A stretch of 64,000 nucleotides of DNA from Calamus simplicifolius (Eukaryota > Streptophyta > Magnoliopsida > Arecales > Arecaceae), in contig UESW01001775.1 of NCBI GenBank assembly GCA_900491605.1, forward strand, positions 294,616 through 358,615, written 5' to 3'. The notes beneath the pieces were generated by a model. The model worked only from the letters and a program-made list of their open reading frames with translations. It ran no database searches and was not told where the DNA came from. The position numbers were made by a program, and so were the translations under genes. The first letter of the stretch is position 1. Each line of letters opens with the position of its first letter. Below, piece by piece: positions 58,880 through 64,000 of the stretch.

Positions 58880-61459
58880 CTGTGCTAGAAGGAAAATGCG
58901 TCATCTTCTTCTCAAATAAGAGAATTTAATAGACTTGTTTCTAATAAAATTATATAATATTTCTTCTTTGTAAATTCCTTTTTAAATAGCACCATTATTC
59001 ATGGCTTTTGTTAACATAATCCCTTCTAATTTTAATAGAGAGCAGTAGTAAAAGGAAAAATATCTTCTCAAAAATTATATAAATATTACTCTAAGGTTAA
59101 GCCCATGTATAAATTATACTCACCAAGAATAATATGTCAAACATGAGAAATTTTCAATACAAAGTCTAGCTCCTAGCATTCAAGAGTTAATCACCTTTCG
59201 TTTATCATGTTTTAGAAACAATTGATCAAACAAAAACCATTTGTGAACTTATATATTAAACCATAATTAGAATTTTCCTAATTATTCTAATTAAATGATG
59301 TCCTTTATTTGACAAGCATAACAAGCAAATAAACAAATCAAACAAAAATAGATTAAAACCATGACCCAGTTAGTTTTATTATAAGTTCACTTCTGCTCTA
59401 AATTTTCCAATTATCACTTTTGCAAGTTATGAAGAAAATACATGGACTTCAGTATCTACATTTTGAACAAATGAAACTACAAACTACCAACCTAAAAAGG
59501 AGGTCATAATGTAAAACCTATTAAAGTTACTACAGTTACCATTTTATTTCAACATCTAAAGCTATTTGCATCATTTTCCAATTAAAGAACTAGTTCTATC
59601 ATGTCAAAAGGTATTTGTTGTTTGTATGCAGCACTTTAAATGAACTAGAATGGCACCACAATATTTCATGTTAGTTTGTCTCTCTATTTCATGTTTGCTT
59701 GTATCCACTGTCAGTGAAAATATTGTGGTGTCAAAGTTAGTCAACAAAAACCAAACATCACAACACTAGTTCCAATGTCCACAATTCAATAGTCCTCGTG
59801 TATCAAGTAAGGATATAATAATTTAAAAGAAATTAGCATTAAAAGAAATTAGCAATCATTTTTTAAATAACTACTATAATCCGAAACCAAAATTATAATT
59901 AATTCCATTTATTTAGTTTTAATATGCTTATTTCCCTTTCCACTAAACATGCATTTATTTTTGTTGATTGACACATGAAAAGTTCTGTTTACCGTGTAAC
60001 CATCCTCTAAATTGGTATCATTGTTACCTATTAGTTTATTGTTCATTTCTGTATTTTTCATTATTAGTCAACTTTTTTTGTACATAAAGCAATGCTTCAT
60101 ACATTTACTTAATACACATAACACTATAAGAAATAGGTTTCCCTTCATAAATAGAGGCTCACTTCAGTTCGTTTCGGTTTTTCTCAATCAGTTTCAGTTG
60201 GCTTTGGCAATTTCAAAAATTTCGGCCACTACCAACTGGTTTCAGCCAGTTTCAGCCTAAAGTAACCAGAATTGGTTTTTTGTTTAACCAGGAAATATAT
60301 TCAATACTTTCTTTGACCTTTACTTCTTTTCCTTAAAACTTGGTTACTGGTTACAGTGTTTCACTAGTGGTTATCGTTTGTTTCTTATCTAGCTCGGTTG
60401 ATTTTCTTTTTTAATAAATAATTTGAAACAAAGAAATAAAATGGACTTTTATTTAGAGGATTATTTTTCTTGGATAGGATATTAAAATGAAATAGAATGA
60501 AACATACATGGATGACAGGTTTTAAGTTTCAGCCAGAACAATCTGTTTGACAGCAAACAGACTAATTTCAGCTGAGACTGATCTTGAATTAACCAAAGTT
60601 TTTGGTTATAGTCAGTTTCAGATGATTTGGTCGCTTTCTAATGTCGATGATTTAGGCAATTTCACAAGCTTTGGCAGTTTTGGCTGGTTTCAACTAGATT
60701 GATCAGTTTTCACAATTTTAGTTGAAATTATTGATCTTGTTTTTAACTAATAAATATGTTTAATGCTTTCTTCGATTTTTTTTTTGTGAACCTCTTTGTT
60801 TATTAGAAAACCTCTCTGAATATCTTTGCTAACTAGGAAGCATCATGTTTTGGTAAGATTCTATTTTCTCTTGCTTAGATAAATTCATTTCAAAAAAAAA
60901 CTAGCGAGATAAAAAGGGTTTTCATTTTGATGGATTCTCGTGCTTAGATAGGCTGTAAAATAAAATAGAATAAAATATGCTTAATGGGTTTATTCACCAC
61001 TAAAATGAAATAGAGTGAAATATGCATAGATGAGTTACAAATTATAATTTTCAGGTATTGAATAGGTACATAATTAATTTGAGGTATTTTTACAGATATA
61101 AACCTGTTAAAATGCTCAATTGCATATTTAACAAAGTTTCAATTACATATTTAATCATACATCAATTTTTGTTTGCATATTTACCCCTATCATCATTCTC
61201 TTTAGATGACACTGTTTAACTACCAAATTCTAAGGTACTGAATAAGCAATAAACTAATTTAACGGATTTTTGCATATGTGACCCCTCAATTGCATATTTA
61301 TCTCTCCAAAGTTTCAATTTACATGGTTACCGCTAGATCGATTTCTATTTGCGTATTCACCACAATGGTCACTCATCCACATATGACGCTGTTAAATTAT
61401 TTTCAAATATTATTAAATTTATGAGATGTACTTTTACCTATACATAACCAGCTCTAAAA
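58880..61459. other. AT-rich spacer or upstream P450 intron
   Basis: No P450 exon seen. Around 60150-60720 a degenerate low-complexity stretch repeats TTTCAG/TTTCGG words (GTTTCAGTTGG, GGTTTCAGCCAGTTTCAG). At 61070-61225 and 61250-61400 a ~185-bp segment with TCAATTGCATATTTA and CAAAGTTTCAATT is present twice, divergent; weak traces recur at 63230-63340. Confidence 0.5.
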
Positions 61460-62039
61460 CTCAACTCAACTCAACTCAACTCATCTAAGCCTTTTCCCAA
61501 CTACATGGGGTCGGCTACATGAATCCGCTTCCTCCACTTTGCTCTATTCAAGACCAAGTCGATATTTAAATTACAAATAGTTATATCTTTTTTAATTATT
61601 TCTGTCAATGTTAATTTAGGTCTATCTCTACCTCTATCTTAAAAGATCACTCTTTCTAACTGGAGCATCTAAAGGTCTATGTTGTATATGTCCAAACCAC
61701 AGTAATCGATTTTCTCTCATTTTATCTTCAATTGGGGTACTTCTATCATTTCTCTTATATGTTTATTTAATTCTATCTTTTAAAGTTTTACCACATATCT
61801 ATCTTAATATACACATTTCTATTACACTTAATTTATTAACATGTTGTTTCAATATTGCCCAACACTCTGTTTCATATAGGATAGCTGGCCTAATAGCAGT
61901 TATATAGAATTTTTTTTTTCAATTTTAATGGGATGCATCGATCATACAATACTTTCGAAGCACTCCTCCACTTAATCCATCCTGCTTTAACTTTATGATT
62001 CACATCTTTACCTATTTCACCTTTTATTGGATAAACAAC
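61460..62039 (-). mobile_element. 5'-truncated RTE-type LINE, 3' end
   Basis: On the minus strand broken frames give the C-terminal part of the RTE reverse-transcriptase protein: GEIGKDVNHKVKAGWIKWRS, then YDRCIPLKLK, AIRPAILYETECWA, ICGKTLKDRI, and PIEDKMRENRLLWFGHIQ. The 3' end has GTTGGGAAAAGGCTTAGATG and a (TTGAG)n tail. CTCTAAAA occurs just outside both ends (61452-61459 and 62040-62047) and is a likely target duplication. Several stops and shifts: a dead copy. Confidence 0.88.
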
Positions 62040-62047
62040 TCTAAAAA

Positions 62048-63424
62048 AGTTAAAATTAAATTACAATTTAAGAGTTAATCAAACTCCTAACCATTTAGTC
62101 AGACACAAATCCCTTAACTACGAAGACAACATTAATAATAACTTAATACGATGATTCATTTACTTATACTGATTGAATTGAATTATTTTTAGTATCTTAT
62201 AACATTTGAAACTTTAATATTTAAAATAATTAAAGGACATCAATTTGTCCTATTAGTTCTACATATTTCCCTACATTATAATAGTAAATCTTTATTATTT
62301 TTTCTAAAAAATTGATTTATGACTCCTCTGTAGTTATTCTACTATTGAAAAATAGTGTAGAATACAGATCCATGCAATTTAAAGAGTAATAATTAAAATA
62401 AATATTGATCAACCTATGGATATTCTTTTTTCTCCAACATAAAAACTAAATATGCTTCAGTTTTTTTAGATATTTTGAAACTTGTTATTAAATAAAACTA
62501 AGTCAATCTATTTGAGTTATTTCAAAACAAAATTGGTACCTTTAATTTTTTTAAATATTAAATAAAGTACATTTACTTTCAATATACATAGATATTGATC
62601 ATATTTTATTTTAGTTATTATTCTTTAAATCACATGGATTTAGACCCTGCACTATTTTGCAATCTAAAAATAATTTGTAACTTTATTTTAAAATAATTAA
62701 GTTGATATATTTCAGTTAATTCAAGATAAAATTGATATTTTTAGTTTTTAAGTACTAAAATAAGTGTATTTTTAGTATAGCTATTGATATTTTATCTCAA
62801 TTATTAAACTTTAAGTCGCATTGATGTACACTCTAAACTATTTTTTATACTAAATGTAGTATAATAATAATAATCATGTAGTTTTAAAAAACATGAAAGT
62901 TTAAAATATGATGGAAAAAAATTATTTATGAAATAATACCTAAAGAATGAATGAAGTATGTATTTCATCAATATTCTGTCTAAAAGAAAAGAACGAGCTA
63001 TGGAAATGTGTTATAAGCTGCCAAAAATAATTTAATTGATTAGCACAAGCATGATGAATGATCACTTTAAGCCATCAGCATTTGCATCTTACTCAATGGG
63101 CAGGGGTTTGATTCAACTCTTAAAAAATTTTTTAAATCTTAATTTGGTTCTGTAAGGGTAAAATATTATTTCATTAATTTAAAAACACTTGACTGTTTAA
63201 TGGACTCATCTGGTAGAGATATACATCAAGGATAAATATGCAAAAAGAACTTGATCTAGAGATCAATATGCAATTGTAATTTTGCAAGGATAAATATGTA
63301 ATTGAGAATTGTACAAGGTCATTTATGCAAATTCTTTAATTTAATACCCTTAAGCATGGACTTGTTGTTCTATGCTTGATTGAGTGATATTCAGTACTTA
63401 GCCTTAAAAGACTATACATTCTGT

Positions 63425-63466
<42 letters not shown>

Positions 63467-63596
63467 ATTGAGAATTTGTACAAGGTCATTTATGCAAAAT
63501 TCTTTAATTTAATACCCTTAAGCATTGGACTTGTTATTCTATGCTTGATTGAGTGATATTCAGTACTTAGCCTTAAAAGACTATACATTCTTGTGA

Positions 63597-63635
<39 letters not shown>

Positions 63636-64000
63636 TATATATATAAAGCATTGAACTTCAATAATCAATAAAATTCCATTTAAGCATAAGACTACGCAGA
63701 CTACAAAATTATAAACTTACATAACATAAAACATGAAATATTTGTCTCAAATTACTTGCCTTCTTTGTTAAACAACTTTCCTTTTATTTATTCCTTTTTA
63801 ATTTTTGGAATTTGTCTGACTTATTTGACTGAAACTCCAAAACTGAAATAAAATAGATGAAACCGTCAAAATTGTCCAAACAAAAACTCCACTGAGGATT
63901 GAAATTAAGGCTTGAAACCCTGATTGAAACCCTTAGGTCATCAATGAGGATTAAATTCAAAGCTAAATCATAACCACTATTTCTAAAACATTTCTACAGC
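62048..64000. other. AT-rich spacer to the end of the window
   Basis: No gene recognised on either strand. Holds the tandem duplication with CA tracts at 63301-63638. The last 300 bases are plain AT-rich sequence. Confidence 0.6.
63301..63638 (+). repeat. Tandem duplication, two ~166-170-bp copies, each ending in a CA/TA microsatellite
   Basis: Copies 63301-63466 and 63467-63638 share TTGATTGAGTGATATTCAGT and CTTAGCCTTAAAAGACTATA. Substitutions are almost absent; differences are mainly one-base gaps plus microsatellite length. Confidence 0.92.

Noticed and set aside
60012..60260. 82-codon frame with a hydrophobic N-terminus
   Set aside because: Lies in degenerate low-complexity sequence; hydrophobicity follows from T-rich DNA.
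63040..63125. tRNA-like or SINE-like segment (GGGTTTGATTCAACT)
   Set aside because: Resembles a B-box only loosely; no cloverleaf could be drawn and no A-box at the right distance.

Overview
The window is nuclear DNA of a flowering plant: split genes with GT-AG (and one GC-AG) introns, plant-only families (DMP/DUF679, CYP72-clan P450, LRR receptor-like protein, plant mobile domain), Ty1/copia and Mutator-like elements, and AT-rich spacers full of microsatellites. A commelinid monocot such as a palm fits the style of the genes and repeats, but that is an impression, not a proof. Transposable elements and their debris dominate; only three host loci look gene-like and one more is a dead gene.

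Layout. 1-4536: a Ty1/copia element on the minus strand (its 3' LTR lies left of the window) that split an LRR receptor-like gene whose 3' half continues at 4537-6031. 6032-11074: spacer with two small tandem duplications and a GC-rich island. 11075-19126: an 8-kb Mutator-like element with ~500-bp terminal inverted repeats, a broken ULP1-type cysteine-protease gene, a remnant of a FAR1-type transposase on the opposite strand, and large arrays of a GACACCC motif that point one way on the left and the opposite way on the right. This is the most unusual object in the window. 19127-26400: spacer with one clean MITE and LTR-like repeats. 26580-29526: a four-exon DNase I-like (endonuclease/exonuclease/phosphatase) gene. 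29527-32501: spacer with a 37-G run. 32502-44847: an old Ty1/copia element on the minus strand, itself holding a second Mutator-like element (about 38.8-43.7 kb) with a plant-mobile-domain gene and a convergent transposase, plus a 57-bp RTE LINE snippet. 44848-49123: spacer with a GC-rich minisatellite. 49124-52806: a young, internally deleted copia-type element with a perfect 5-bp target duplication. 53379-53969: an intact DMP (DUF679) gene, minus strand. 55938-58879: the two 3' exons of a CYP72-clan P450 gene, minus strand. 61460-62039: a 5'-truncated RTE LINE. The rest is AT-rich spacer.

A technical point colours the whole reading. Nearly every frameshift that can be located in otherwise well-preserved coding DNA (DNase I-like gene, P450, copia polyprotein) is a single missing base in a homopolymer, and a recent 166-bp tandem duplication near 63.4 kb differs between its copies in the same way. 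These breaks may be sequence errors, so several genes that look broken may be intact in the plant. True nonsense substitutions also exist, notably in the LRR gene and the mobile-domain gene.
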